Assembly: GCA_963768185.1 (NCBI GenBank)
Contig: CAVYGS010000005.1
Coordinates: 992,001-1,056,000, forward strand
Direction of reading: 5' to 3'
Length of the DNA: 64,000 nucleotides
Source: Palsa-461 sp963768185
GTDB taxonomy: Bacteria; Actinomycetota; Acidimicrobiia; Acidimicrobiales; RAAP-2
In this document: positions 9,240 through 18,523 of the stretch, one piece after another
Position numbering within the stretch: the first letter of the stretch is position 1
Layout of the letters: each line of letters opens with the position of its first letter
Translations under genes and position numbers: made by a program
Notes under the pieces: generated by a model
Told to the model about the DNA's origin: nothing
The model's input: only the letters and a program-made list of their open reading frames with translations
Database searches by the model: none

Positions 9240-9890
9240 ATGGCAGATGGCAGCAACGGCATGGCAGACACACGCCTCCTGCAGGCCGTCCACAAGGCGT
9301 TCCGTCTCGGCACGAGCAGGATGGTTGACGCGACGGCCAAGCTCGAACCCGCGGCTCTCCAACCCGTCATCGGGCCCTACTGGACCTTCTACTCCGCGAT
9401 CCTCAACTACCACCATCACACAGAGGACACCGAGGATTTCCCTGCGCTCGCCCTCGTGTACCCCGACATCAACCCGCTCATCGAGGAGCTCGGACGGGAC
9501 CACAAGAAGATGGAAGGTGCCATCGAGGCCATCGATGCTGCGGTCACGGCATTCCAACAGAGCCCGGACGTCGCGGGCCGGGACCGGATCAACGCTGCGG
9601 TGGTCGAGCTGCAAAATCTCTTCTTCCCGCACCTGGACCTGGAGGACTCCGAGGTGATCCCCATGTTCGCCAAGTGGATCCCCCCCGATGAGTGGGCCCG
9701 CATGGACGCCAAGGCGCTGCGTGGTATCCCCAAGCCGCAACTGCCACTCGCCGTGGGTGCACTCGACGAGGTGATCCGGTCGCTGCCGGCAGCCGATCGG
9801 CCGACTGGACCGCCGCTACCGGTGCGGATCATGGTGGCCCTCTCGTGGCGGAAGCGGTGGGCCGCCCTGGTGCAGCCCCTGCTCGTGTAG
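9240..9890 (+). CDS. Hemerythrin HHE-domain protein
   Basis: The 216-residue protein has the four-helix hemerythrin-like pattern. A conserved YHHHTEDTED motif near residue 60 is followed by LGRDHKKMEGAI near residue 90 and FFPHLDLEDSEVIPMF near residue 130; these carry His/Glu ligands expected for a non-haem di-iron site. Similar actinobacterial proteins bind oxygen or nitric oxide or act in redox sensing. A Gly-rich Shine-Dalgarno (GGGGGAG) sits about 10 bases before ATG 9240. The C-terminal 50 residues (PLPVRIMVALSWRKRWAALV) are basic and hydrophobic. It is flanked by a strong stem-loop at its stop codon. Confidence 0.85.
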   Translation: MADGSNGMADTRLLQAVHKAFRLGTSRMVDATAKLEPAALQPVIGPYWTFYSAILNYHHHTEDTEDFPALALVYPDINPLIEELGRDHKKMEGAIEAIDAAVTAFQQSPDVAGRDRINAAVVELQNLFFPHLDLEDSEVIPMFAKWIPPDEWARMDAKALRGIPKPQLPLAVGALDEVIRSLPAADRPTGPPLPVRIMVALSWRKRWAALVQPLLV

Positions 9891-9897
9891 GGGCTGC
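9872..9897 (+). terminator. 9-bp perfect stem-loop at the hemerythrin stop
   Basis: GCAGCCCCT at 9872-9880 pairs with AGGGGCTGC at 9889-9897 around an 8-base loop containing the stop codon region. No U-run follows, as is common for actinobacterial terminators. Confidence 0.55.
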
Positions 9898-10043
9898 GAT
9901 CGAGACCTGGACATAAGGGTCAGCATCCCGGCCCGTCTGCTCGAGTGAGGTCCAAATCCCCTGGACCAGCACGGGCTGGATCCACGCTCCGTCTGCATCG
10001 AAGCGAAACCGCACTGAATGCAGGATCCCGACGGGTCAGGACC

Positions 10044-10499
10044 TCACGCCGCGCGGTCCAGCGGCGTCGCCAGCAGGACCGGGATGCGTCGCTCGGTCCG
10101 TTGCTGGTACTCGGCGTAGGGCGGGTACGCGGCAACCGCCCGATCCCACCAGACGGCCCGCTCGTCGCCGTCGAGCTCGCGCACCGAGAAGTCGACCGGC
10201 TCGGGCCCGTCCTGGATGACGACGAGGTCGGGGTGGGCCGACAGGTTGGCGTACCACTCGGGGTTGGTCGGGGTCCCACCCTTCGAGGCGACGATGGCGT
10301 AACGGCCGTCGAGCTCGACCCGCATGACTGGGAACTTGCGGATCTTGCCGCTCTTCTTGCCGATCGTCGTCACGATGACGATGGGCAAGCCGGTGTCGCG
10401 CAGCGTGTTGGCGCGGGTCCCCTCGGACGCCTCGAACTCGGCGACCTGGTCGCGCACCCACTGCCAGCTGCTCGGCTCGTACTCCCCCGTGAGCGGCAC
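10044..10499 (-). CDS. Deazaflavin (F420)-dependent nitroreductase family protein
   Basis: The 151-residue protein matches the Ddn/DUF385-type split beta-barrel family of actinobacteria, which bind F420. Family features seen are TGLPIVIVTTIGKKSGKIRK, VMRVELDGRYAIVASKGGTP, NPEWYANLSAHPDLVVIQDG and a C-terminal YPPYAEYQQRTERRIPVLLA. The short spacing of 7 bases to the small gene upstream (10507-10779) suggests one transcript. It is a likely F420H2-using reductase; the substrate is unknown. Confidence 0.88.
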   Translation of the reverse strand: MPLTGEYEPSSWQWVRDQVAEFEASEGTRANTLRDTGLPIVIVTTIGKKSGKIRKFPVMRVELDGRYAIVASKGGTPTNPEWYANLSAHPDLVVIQDGPEPVDFSVRELDGDERAVWWDRAVAAYPPYAEYQQRTERRIPVLLATPLDRAA

Positions 10500-10506
10500 C
10501 TCCGGG

Positions 10507-10779
10507 CTAGGTGCCCGAGGTGAGGGTCAGGTCGATCTGGCCGTTGTCGTGCTCGTGCTGCTCGAGCGCGGCGAGGATGCGGTCGATGTCGGCCGAGTTG
10601 CTGGCCGGGGCGCGTCCGACCTTCTCCGCGTAGGCGGCGGCCCCGAGGTCGCGCAGCAGCCCGTCGGCCTGGCGTTTGGCCTGCAGGGAGTCGAGCTTGG
10701 CCTGGCCCTTCTGGGCGGCGTCCTTGGCGGCGGCCGACGCCTGGGCGGCGCCCTCCTTCACCTTGTCGAGAAATCCCAC
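10507..10779 (-). CDS. Small helical protein of unknown function
   Basis: The 90-residue protein has an Ala/Lys-rich amphipathic N-terminal helix (MGFLDKVKEGAAQASAAAKD and onward), then LRDLGAAAYAEKVGRAP and an acidic, predicted helical end. This layout is common in small actinobacterial proteins found beside Ddn-like genes. No membrane segment or signal peptide is seen. A GGAGG-like ribosome site lies upstream on the minus strand. It probably shares a transcript with the nitroreductase gene that follows it. Confidence 0.72.
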   Translation of the reverse strand: MGFLDKVKEGAAQASAAAKDAAQKGQAKLDSLQAKRQADGLLRDLGAAAYAEKVGRAPASNSADIDRILAALEQHEHDNGQIDLTLTSGT

Positions 10780-10869
10780 CGGGCCCTCCTCGAGCTCGGG
10801 CCCGCCGGAGCGAGCGCTTCTTCGGAAGGTCCCATCATCGCACGGAGCTGCGAAGTGGGCCCGGGCGCC

Positions 10870-13851
10870 TCAGGAGCCGAGGGTCGGGGGGCGCCCGGCG
10901 AGGGCGGTGGAGGAGGTGCCCTTGGTCTTCGGTTTGGGCTTGGCCTTCAGCGTGGGGAGCGTGGTCGTGGTCGTGGTGGGGGTGGTCGCCTTGGCGCCGG
11001 CCGCGCTCAGGATCGCACCGGCCTGGTTCAACACCTGTTCCTCGGCCGAGATGTCGCTCTGGTAGGTGGCCAGCGAGCCGCTTGTCAGTGCGCTCTGGGC
11101 GGCGTTGTAGTCGGCCTGGGCCTGTTGGAGCAGGCTGCTCACCTGCGCGGCCGCCGCCGCGGCTAGTGAGGTCGGTGAGCTGGTGGCCCCGCCGGTGCCC
11201 GAGTTCACCGGCGCGCTGAGCAGCTTGGAGAGCGACTGGCTGATCGTCGGTGCCATCTGGACGTCGTTACCGAGCACCGTGATGACGTCCGCGAGCTCGG
11301 GCTCGGGGTTGCCGGTCGCCTCGAGGTAGAGCGGGCGGACGTAGATGATCGAGTTCCCGACCGGGACGCTGAGCGTGTTGCCGAGCAGCACGTCCGAGCC
11401 GTGCTGGTCGAGGAGCGTGATCTCCGAGGAGACAGACTGGTCCTGTTGGATCTCGGTGTCGGCCAACGCCGGACCCACGTTCTGGGAGCCTTCGGTCACG
11501 TAGACGCGGAGCTTCCCGCCCCCGCCGTCGCTATAGGTCCCGACGACGAACGCGGCCAGGTTCTGGCTCGCCGCCCCGTTGTTGAACGGCACATAGGCAT
11601 CCGAGATCGTGAAGGTCTGTTTCGTCGTCCCGGGCAGCGCGAGCACCTGGTAGATGGGCGACTGGGGGGTGACGGTCCCGCTGATCGCCTGGCCCTGCGC
11701 GTTGGTGGTGAGGGTGACCGAGAGGGCGTTTTGGGGCGAGCCGGCACCGGCGGTCGGCGAGAGCGTCCAGGCGCCGTTGGCGTTGTAGAAGTTCAGCGGC
11801 GAGGACAGGCGGTAGCGGCCGTAGAGGGCGGCCTGGATCGAGAACATGTCCTCGGGGTAGCGCAGGTGCGCCTGGAGGGCCTTGGGCATATCGGCGCCCG
11901 GGGTGAACATGCCCGGGAAGGCTGACTCGTAGGTCCGCAGGATGGGGTCGTTGTCCATCGCATAGAACTTCATCTGCCCGGAGTACGCGTTGATGACGAG
12001 CTTCACCGAGTTGCGCACGTAGTTGTAGCTGGCCGGCAGCCCGCTCCCCTGGGGCACGGTCGCGGTCGACGCGTTCTGCGAGTAGGGGAAGTTCGCCGTC
12101 GTCGTGTAGCCGTCGAGGATCCAGTAGATCTGACCCTTGGCCAAGACGGCATAGGGGTCGGCGTCCCATGACAAGAAGGGCGCGGCCTTGGCCGCCATCT
12201 GCTGGATGTCCCGCACGAACATGATCCGGGACTGGTGGGTGACCTGGCCCGAGATCAAGAGGTTGAAGTCGCCAAGGCGCAGCGCGAACGCCGCCTTGCG
12301 CAGGAATGAGGAGAGCTGCACGCCGCCGGTGCCCTTGTAGTGGGGCTGGCCGCCGATCTCGATTTCGTTCGTGTTGGCCACGACGTAGCCGGGCAGATTC
12401 AGCCCGAAGTACACCTCGGGCTGGGAGACCTTGGGCAGTCCGTTGGAGGACACCGACGGCACGTCACGCACCCGGAAGACCGGGTCGCCGTTGGAGTCGG
12501 CCGCGTCGGCCTGCGCGATGACGATGCCGTCGCCGTGGGTGTACTGCAGGTGCGTGTTGACCCAGGTGGGTGACTGGATGCCCGACTCGTTGATCTCACG
12601 CACCCCGACCAGGACCGGCTGGAGCTTGCCGTTGATGAAGTAACGGTCGACCGCCAGGCCCTGGAAGGTGTAGTAGCCGTGCTGGTACTGCAGCTTGTTG
12701 AACGTGGGCAGCGAGATCTGTGAGTCGGGGTCCCAGAGCCGGATGTTGTCGAGCGTCCCGGTGTCCTTGAGCACCTGGAGCGCGCTCAACGACGTGTTGT
12801 CCTGGAAATTCGTGACCGTCACGTCGCCCGGCTCGAGGTCGTACGCGTAGCGGGTCGCTGCGATGTTCCGCGCGATGTAGGGCGCCTCCTTCTGGTTCTG
12901 GGAGGGGTTGACGATCGCCTGGGCGATGGCCGGGTAGATGACCCCGATGACCAGCGCCACGAACGCCCAGAGGCCGACGGCGAGGATCGGCAGCGTCCAG
13001 CCCTGCCGGCGGATGTTCCAGACCAGGACCGCCGCCGCGGCGAGCGAGATCCAGAACAAGAGGTTGAAGGCCGGGATCCGCGCGTGGACGTCGGTGTACC
13101 CCGCACCCTCCACGAAGGAGTTCGTCGAGGTGACCAGCTGGTACTTGCCGAGCAGGTACCCGGCCGCCTTGGCCAGCGCGATCAGCGCGAGCAGAACCGA
13201 GAGGTGCGCCTTCACCACCGGGCGCACCCGGGGCCGGGTGCTCCGCTGGGTCCGGATCCCGCCGTTCAGGTAGTGGAAGATGGCCGTGAAGATCAAGATG
13301 ACGATCAACGAGACGATGAGCCAGTTCACCAGGTACTCGAGGAACGGCAGCCTGAAGACGTAGAACCCGGCGTCCTTGTGGAACTGGGGGTCGGTGTAAC
13401 CGAAGCTGACCCCGTGGGTGAACAACAGCCAGTTCTGCCACTGCCCGATCGTCCCGGCCGCCGCGATCAGCGCCACGATCACCGAGAGGCCGGCGTAGAT
13501 CCGGTTCGCATAGGGCCGCACCACCCGCTGGTAGCGGCGCACCAGCTCGTCCTCGGGGTCCGAAGCGTCCACCGCCGAGCTGATCCGGTCGCAGACGATC
13601 AGGTTGACCCAGAGCAGGACGAAGAACAGCCCCCCGAAGGAGGCGAAGAGCCCGAGCTTGATCCCGACCGTGGTGTCCCAGACCGAGGTGAGGTTGACCG
13701 AGGAGAACCAGAGTCGGTCGGTGTAGAGCGTGGCCAGCGAGCGCAGCGAGGCCAGCAGGATGATCAGGACGATGGCGCCGCCGAGCAGCCACCACCGGCC
13801 ACGATGCCGCGACCGCGGCACGCGCGGCGCCACATCTTGCGGGGAACGCAC
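10870..13851 (-). CDS. UPF0182 family large membrane protein
   Basis: The 993-residue protein has the UPF0182 (COG1615) architecture. Seven N-terminal membrane segments (first WWLLGGAIVLIILLASL, last SLAAAAVLVWNIRR and AVGLWAFVALVIGVIYPAI) precede a large extracytoplasmic domain of about 600 residues (PYIARNIAATRYAYDLE; THLQYTHGDGIVIAQAD; FYAMDNDPILRTYESAFPG). A low-complexity Thr/Lys/Pro-rich tail follows. The function of the family is not established. In several actinobacteria the gene neighbours a Lon-like PDZ protein gene, as here (15685-16818), which suggests a shared envelope role. Confidence 0.93.
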   Translation of the reverse strand: MRSPQDVAPRVPRSRHRGRWWLLGGAIVLIILLASLRSLATLYTDRLWFSSVNLTSVWDTTVGIKLGLFASFGGLFFVLLWVNLIVCDRISSAVDASDPEDELVRRYQRVVRPYANRIYAGLSVIVALIAAAGTIGQWQNWLLFTHGVSFGYTDPQFHKDAGFYVFRLPFLEYLVNWLIVSLIVILIFTAIFHYLNGGIRTQRSTRPRVRPVVKAHLSVLLALIALAKAAGYLLGKYQLVTSTNSFVEGAGYTDVHARIPAFNLLFWISLAAAAVLVWNIRRQGWTLPILAVGLWAFVALVIGVIYPAIAQAIVNPSQNQKEAPYIARNIAATRYAYDLEPGDVTVTNFQDNTSLSALQVLKDTGTLDNIRLWDPDSQISLPTFNKLQYQHGYYTFQGLAVDRYFINGKLQPVLVGVREINESGIQSPTWVNTHLQYTHGDGIVIAQADAADSNGDPVFRVRDVPSVSSNGLPKVSQPEVYFGLNLPGYVVANTNEIEIGGQPHYKGTGGVQLSSFLRKAAFALRLGDFNLLISGQVTHQSRIMFVRDIQQMAAKAAPFLSWDADPYAVLAKGQIYWILDGYTTTANFPYSQNASTATVPQGSGLPASYNYVRNSVKLVINAYSGQMKFYAMDNDPILRTYESAFPGMFTPGADMPKALQAHLRYPEDMFSIQAALYGRYRLSSPLNFYNANGAWTLSPTAGAGSPQNALSVTLTTNAQGQAISGTVTPQSPIYQVLALPGTTKQTFTISDAYVPFNNGAASQNLAAFVVGTYSDGGGGKLRVYVTEGSQNVGPALADTEIQQDQSVSSEITLLDQHGSDVLLGNTLSVPVGNSIIYVRPLYLEATGNPEPELADVITVLGNDVQMAPTISQSLSKLLSAPVNSGTGGATSSPTSLAAAAAAQVSSLLQQAQADYNAAQSALTSGSLATYQSDISAEEQVLNQAGAILSAAGAKATTPTTTTTTLPTLKAKPKPKTKGTSSTALAGRPPTLGS

Positions 13852-13877
13852 GGAAAGAGCCTAGGTCCGAGGTTGCG

Positions 13878-15600
13878 TCAAGTCGTGTTCGGCACGACCA
13901 GGCAGCGGCACCCGGCATGCGCCGGGGGGTGCATATGCCCGGTCGGGAACCGCTCGCCCTCGCCGACCCCGTCGGCCAGGGCGTTGTCGTCGCAGTCGGC
14001 GCAGGTCTCACCGTTGCTGGCGGTAACCCAGCGCAACGGGACCTTCCCGCTCGCCCCCCGGACCCCATTGGAGAAGGTCCCGATCACGTGGTCGGCGACG
14101 AGGCGCTCGATGCGTTCGCCCCGCCACTCCCGATAGGCCGCGCTCACCAACTCGGCGGCCTCGTCCTCGCTCGGCCCGGGGCCCTCGACGTCCTCTTCCA
14201 GAAGGCGACGGCGCAACAGGGTCACCACCGTGTCGGCCAGCTCCTGGGCGCCGGTGCCCACCGCCGAGCGGCTGATCTCGGTGGCATCGGGGGCGGCGGC
14301 GGCCTCTGCGCCCAGGTGGTTGCGGGCGAAGGTCTCCCCGGCTTCGAAGGCGTCGCCCAGGAAGTCCACCGATGCCTCGACGAGGCCGCGCCGCTGCTCC
14401 TCCTCGGAGGACAGGAGCTCCTGGCGGTACTCCCCCGAGTCGGCGCGAAGCCGATGGAGGAGCATGTTCTGGTCGTCCTGCATCGCCCGCTTCAATCGGC
14501 GGGACATCCTCGCGATGATCGGGTCGAGGAGATCGTCGCGCTCGGCGGCAAGGAGCTCGGACTCGGTCGGCTCGCCCTGCGACGAGGCGCCTTTGGGCTC
14601 GGGATCGATCACGATCGTCGCCTCGGTCACGACGACCTCTCCCAAAACCGACTCGCCCGAGTCTGAGACCCTGCCCTCTCGGATGCGCGGCGAAGAGCTC
14701 CTCCACGCGAGAGTCGTCGCCCGACGTCGCCTGCTCGGTGTCGGCTGCGTTCCTGTTGTTGCTTGAGGGCTCGGCATCGACTGCGCCCGCGACGGCGGCC
14801 GAGATCGCTTCGACTTCGCCAGGCTCGAGGCCCTCGACCTCCTGAGCTTCGACCTCGGCGACGCGCTCGGCGACCGCGGCGGCGGCCGAGCGCGCGTCGT
14901 CATCGGCGCGCGCCAGGCCCGAGACGATGTCGTCGACCGTGCCGCGCACACCGAGGACCGTGCGCGCCAGTTGATCGCGTGCCGCACGCAGCTGCTCGAT
15001 CTGGATCAAGAGCACGCGGCGACGCTGGGCGGTCTCGGTCAGCATGCGACGTCGCGTCTCCTGGGCCTGCTCGATCATCAGGCGGCCGCGCTCGCGCGCC
15101 CTGTCGAGTAGGGAGTTGCCGTCGGAGCGAGCCCGATCCAGGATCGCCGCGACGTCCGCTTGGACGTCCTCGTGAACGGCGCCCGCGGACAGCTCCGCCT
15201 GCGCGATCCGCTCGGCCGCCGCCGCCTCGGCGGACACCTGGATGTCGGTCGCCTGCTGCTGCGCGTCGCGCACCACGGCGCCTGCGGTCTCCTCGGCGGC
15301 ATTCACGAGGCGGGAGGCCTCGGTGTGTGCGTTGCGCAAGAGCTCGGCGCTCTTCTGGCCGAGGGCCGAGCTCAATCGGGCGTCGTCGATCTGGGGATTG
15401 GCGGCACGCTCCTCGGCGTCCTCGAGTCGCGCCAGCAACTCCTCCTCGCGGGCCTCCCATGCCGCGATCTCGGCGGACAGCTGCTCGAGGAAGGCCTCGA
15501 CCTCGGCGGCGTCGAAGCCGCGACGGTTCCTGGTGAAGGACCGCCGGGTGACCTCGTCGGAGCGCAGGCGTGACGACGAGCCGTAGGGAGGGTCCGGCAT
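13878..15600 (-). CDS. DivIVA-domain coiled-coil protein with phage Mu F-like C-terminus (one frameshift)
   Basis: From ATG at 15600 the frame encodes a DivIVA-like N-terminus (SDEVTRRSFTRNRRGFDAAE, residues about 12-45) and a long Ala/Glu/Arg-rich coiled coil. Near 14684-14692 the reading frame breaks. Dropping one base there joins RVEELFA to RIREGRVSDSGESVLG and continues to the stop at 13878. The restored protein is about 573 residues. Its last 65 residues (VPLRWVTASNGETCADCDDN, then FPTGHMHPPAHAGCRCLVV) carry the Cys/His pattern of phage Mu F-like head morphogenesis proteins. DivIVA proteins bind curved membranes at poles or septa; the fusion partner's role is unknown. The break is probably a sequence error, as elsewhere in this window, but a real mutation cannot be excluded. 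Confidence 0.75.
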
Positions 15601-15684
15601 GAACGAGAGCCTACGACCTGGGCGCGGGCCAGTGGATTGACGGTTCGGCCGGAGCCGGCCCACCCGAGCCGGCGCGGAGCGGAA

Positions 15685-16818
15685 TCAGGACGCCCTCGTG
15701 GTGGGGGGCGGAACTCTGCCGCCGAGCCCCCGGAGGATCGACAGCGCCTGGGCCAGGCTGGAGACGGCGTAGACGTGCAGCGAGGCCGTCGCCTTCGACC
15801 GGGCCACCGAGAGCTCTGGGGGCGGCACGAAGAACACCGTGGCCCCGGCCTGCTCGACCGCGATGGTCTTCTGGGCCACCCCGCCCACGTCCCCGACGGC
15901 GCCGGTCGCTGACACCGTGCCGGTCGCGGCGACCACCCGGCCGCCCGTCAGGTGCCCTCCCGACAGCGTATTGAGGATGCCCAGGGTCATGGCGAGGCCG
16001 GCCGACGGCCCGCCGATGTCGGCCGTGTCGATGGTGATCGGGAACGGGAACGTGTAGTCCTGCTGGGTCTGGACCGACACGCCCAGGAACCCCTGGGACG
16101 CCTGCACCCCGGGGCATCCCGTGTACCCGGGAACGCCAGCGGGTCGGCGGGCCAACCGCAGCGACTTGGTGACCGCCGCGCCGGACACCGGCGTCCCGTC
16201 GGCCTTGAAGTGGTCCTTGTCGACGGTCAAGTACACGCTGTCCCCCGGCCCGAACTGCGCCAGCTGCCCGACGAATGCGCACACCGTAGGCGTGGAGACT
16301 CCGTCCACTGCGGTGATGACCTGACCGACCTGCAGCGCCGTGAAGGCAGGCGTGCCCGAGCCGATCGCGGCGACGACCGCCCCCGCGTTGTGTTCGGGGA
16401 TCGCGTACCCGAGGCGGCGCAGCGCTGCCGTCTTGGCCTCCGCCTTCGCCTGGGCCATCTCGAGGTAGCCCTGCGGCGTGAGCTCCGACGCCGGGATCCC
16501 CCCGCCGGTCAGCTCCACGGTGGGCACGACGTCGTCATCGCTCGAGAACTCGTCGAAGGCGTAGGTCAGCGCGGTGACCTGCTGGACGAACACGTCGGTC
16601 AGCAGCACGGAGCCGTGCACCTTGTGGGCATGTGACGCCGGGACCTTGATCAGCGGGTTGACCGGCTGGGCGTCCCCCGGCGTGAGCACGTAGTAGTTGA
16701 GGTTGATGCGACTGGCGACCCCGGCCGCCAGGACGACCACCGCGACGGCCCCGAGCAGCGCCCGGAGCACGTGTCGGCGTCGCGGGGACACGGGGGGTGC
16801 GGGGTAGGCCTCGGTCAT
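15685..16818 (-). CDS. Secreted/membrane-anchored Lon-like protease with PDZ domain (YlbL/SdrC type)
   Basis: The 377-residue protein has one N-terminal membrane helix (LRALLGAVAVVVLAAGVASR). A PDZ-like domain follows (about residues 150-235; ALQVGQVITAVDGVSTPT), then a Lon-type S16 protease domain with the catalytic Ser in GGPSAGLAMTLGIL and the catalytic Lys in GGVAQKTIAVEQAGATVFF. ATG at 16818 is chosen; the frame upstream lies antisense to the HEAT gene. The family acts at the outer face of the membrane on unfolded proteins. Adjacent genes encode the DivIVA-like and UPF0182 proteins, and the HEAT gene diverges from it. Confidence 0.9.
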   Translation of the reverse strand: MTEAYPAPPVSPRRRHVLRALLGAVAVVVLAAGVASRINLNYYVLTPGDAQPVNPLIKVPASHAHKVHGSVLLTDVFVQQVTALTYAFDEFSSDDDVVPTVELTGGGIPASELTPQGYLEMAQAKAEAKTAALRRLGYAIPEHNAGAVVAAIGSGTPAFTALQVGQVITAVDGVSTPTVCAFVGQLAQFGPGDSVYLTVDKDHFKADGTPVSGAAVTKSLRLARRPAGVPGYTGCPGVQASQGFLGVSVQTQQDYTFPFPITIDTADIGGPSAGLAMTLGILNTLSGGHLTGGRVVAATGTVSATGAVGDVGGVAQKTIAVEQAGATVFFVPPPELSVARSKATASLHVYAVSSLAQALSILRGLGGRVPPPTTRAS

Positions 16819-16845
16819 ACTCGTGACGTGGAGGTCGATCCTCCC

Positions 16846-17475
16846 ATGGAAGAGGCCGACCACCGGCGCGCCGGCGCCGGCGACCGTCGACGTGCCGTCG
16901 TTGCGGCCGGGCATGCGGGAGAGCGCGGCCCGATCAGCGCCGCCGAAGGCGACCCGGACCCCTCGGTGCGGGCGGCCCGCCTCGGCGCCCTCGCCCGCCT
17001 GGGTGCGCTGAGCGTGGACGACGTCGCCACCGGACTGGCCGACGTGGACCCGCTGGTGCGCCGCCGCGCCGCCACGCTCGGTGCCCGGGTGGGTGGGCGA
17101 GGCAGCCGTTCCACCCTGCCCGGTCTCCTGGCGGAACGCTTGGGCGACCCCGAGCCCCTGGTGGTGGAGGCGGCTGCCTGGGCCCTGGGCGAACGGGCCC
17201 TTGCCGGCGCGGTCCCGGCGCTCTCGGCGGTCGCGTCCGGACACGCCGACGCGCGCTGCCGGGAGGCGGCGATCGCCGCCCTCGGTGCCATCGGCGACCC
17301 GGCCGGCCTGCCCGCCGTCCTGCACGGCCTCGAGGACCGCCCCCCGGTCCGGCGCCGCGCGGTCGTCGCACTCGCCGGCTTCGAGTCGCCCGAGGTCGAG
17401 TCGGCGCTGCGCAGCGCGCTGGAGGACCCGGACTGGCAGGTCCGCCAGGCGGCGGAGATCCTGCTCGCCCGCTAG
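16846..17475 (+). CDS. HEAT-repeat (PBS-lyase-like) protein
   Basis: About 209 residues, made of four to five short HEAT/PBS-lyase-type repeats rich in Ala, Leu, Arg and Asp-Pro turns (DPDPSVRAARLGALARLGAL; DVDPLVRRRAATLGARV; DPEPLVVEAAAWALGERALA; HADARCREAAIAALGAIGDP; DPDWQVRQAAEILLAR). Such proteins are binding scaffolds; no partner is evident. ATG 16846 follows GGAGG by 11 bases; GTG at 16828 is the alternative. An IS element is inserted at its TAG stop. The stop itself lies in the target duplication, so the protein is unchanged. Confidence 0.8.
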   Translation: MEEADHRRAGAGDRRRAVVAAGHAGERGPISAAEGDPDPSVRAARLGALARLGALSVDDVATGLADVDPLVRRRAATLGARVGGRGSRSTLPGLLAERLGDPEPLVVEAAAWALGERALAGAVPALSAVASGHADARCREAAIAALGAIGDPAGLPAVLHGLEDRPPVRRRAVVALAGFESPEVESALRSALEDPDWQVRQAAEILLAR

Positions 17476-17476
17476 T
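17471..17476. repeat. IS481 target-site duplication, left copy
   Basis: GCTAGT here is repeated exactly at 18524-18529, just outside the inverted repeats. It fits the NCTAGN, 6-bp duplication described for Bordetella IS481. It contains the stop codons of both the HEAT gene (TAG, plus strand) and the transposase (TAG, minus strand). Confidence 0.92.
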
Positions 17477-18434
17477 TGTGATTCCCGTCAGCGTTGTAGA
17501 CCAGACGCTGGAGCGGGGTGAGCCCTCCGACGGCCGTATGAGGTCTCGTCGCATTGTAGGAGTCGACCCAGGGCCCGAGGGCGGCTGACCGGGAGTCGTT
17601 GGTGAGGAACAGCTCCTTGTAGGCGAACTCCTCGAGGAGGGTGCGGTTGAATCTCTCCGCCTCGCCGTTGGTCTGGGGACGGTAGTTCTTGGTTCGACGG
17701 TGGGCGATCCCGAGTGCATCGAGCGTGCGTCGGAAATCATTGGAGCGCCGGTAGTTCATGGCGTTGTCGGTCATGACCCTTTCGATGATCACGCCCAGAC
17801 CAGAGAAATAGGTCGCTGCGTCGGCCACGAATTGGGCACAGGTCGGTCCCTTCTCATCAGGCAAAGCCCGAACGAAGGCGACCCGGGAATGGTCGTCGAC
17901 GGCCACGTGGAGATAGTCGTAACCGACTCGGTTGGCGTTGACGTCGAGGCGGGAACCCTCCTTGCCGAGCATTCTCCAACCTCCTCCATCGCGGATCCGT
18001 CCCAGCTTCTTGACGTCGACGTGGAGAAGCTCGCCCGGTCGCTCACGTTCGTAGCGGACCACGGTGCGGGTGGGGCGGTCGATATAGCTGAGCCGGGAAA
18101 TCCCTTCTCGGCGTAGCACCCCATAGATGGTGGAGCGATGGCGGCCGAGCTCGTAGGCCAGTCGGTGCGGGCCGTGAAGGGTGTCTAGACGGGCAGCCAC
18201 GATGCGGGCCACCTCGGAGGGGCCGAGGCGATGTGGGCAGCGCCTGGGGGCCGAAGTCCGATCCACCAGGCCCGCTCGGCCCTCGTCGCGAAAGCGCCGC
18301 AGCCACTTGTAGGCGGTCTGGCGCGACACCCCCATGGCCTTGGCTGCATCAGCCGGCTTCCAGCCGTCGATCAGCACCCGGTCCACCAACAGCTGACGCC
18401 CGAGCACCGTGAGCTTTGCCCTAGCGTGAGCCAT
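17472..18434 (-). CDS. IS481-family DDE transposase
   Basis: The 320-residue transposase is intact. An N-terminal HTH (ADAAKAMGVSRQTAYKWLRR) and a second HTH (LGRHRSTIYGVLRREGISRL) precede an integrase-core domain with the DDE triad in HVDVKK, VMTDNAMNY and NGEAERFNRTL. The C-terminal motif is YNATRPHTAVGGLTPLQRL. Its stop codon TAG (17472-17474) is not inside the element. It lies in the GCTAGT target repeat, so the target site supplies the stop. The ATG is at 18434 on the minus strand. Confidence 0.95.
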   Translation of the reverse strand: MAHARAKLTVLGRQLLVDRVLIDGWKPADAAKAMGVSRQTAYKWLRRFRDEGRAGLVDRTSAPRRCPHRLGPSEVARIVAARLDTLHGPHRLAYELGRHRSTIYGVLRREGISRLSYIDRPTRTVVRYERERPGELLHVDVKKLGRIRDGGGWRMLGKEGSRLDVNANRVGYDYLHVAVDDHSRVAFVRALPDEKGPTCAQFVADAATYFSGLGVIIERVMTDNAMNYRRSNDFRRTLDALGIAHRRTKNYRPQTNGEAERFNRTLLEEFAYKELFLTNDSRSAALGPWVDSYNATRPHTAVGGLTPLQRLVYNADGNHN

Positions 18435-18523
18435 GGGCCCTCCCTCTTCGCTTGTTGTTCTTGGTCGAACCTCAAACGATCAGGTAGGGCCTCTATTTGT
18501 CAACAACCTCCGCGGGAATCACA
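17477..18523 (-). mobile_element. IS481-family insertion sequence, 1047 bp
   Basis: The element is bounded by perfect 11-bp inverted repeats, TGTGATTCCCG at 17477-17487 and its complement at 18513-18523. A weaker match extends the repeats to about 25 bp. It carries one transposase gene. GCTAGT 6-bp direct repeats flank both ends. Removing the IS and one repeat brings the HEAT gene stop and the mreB-like stop directly together, giving the uninterrupted ancestral convergent arrangement. Confidence 0.93.

Noticed and set aside
17061..17325. Upstream extension of the Lon-like protease frame
   Set aside because: Antisense to the HEAT-repeat gene; the membrane helix and PDZ protein start at 16818.
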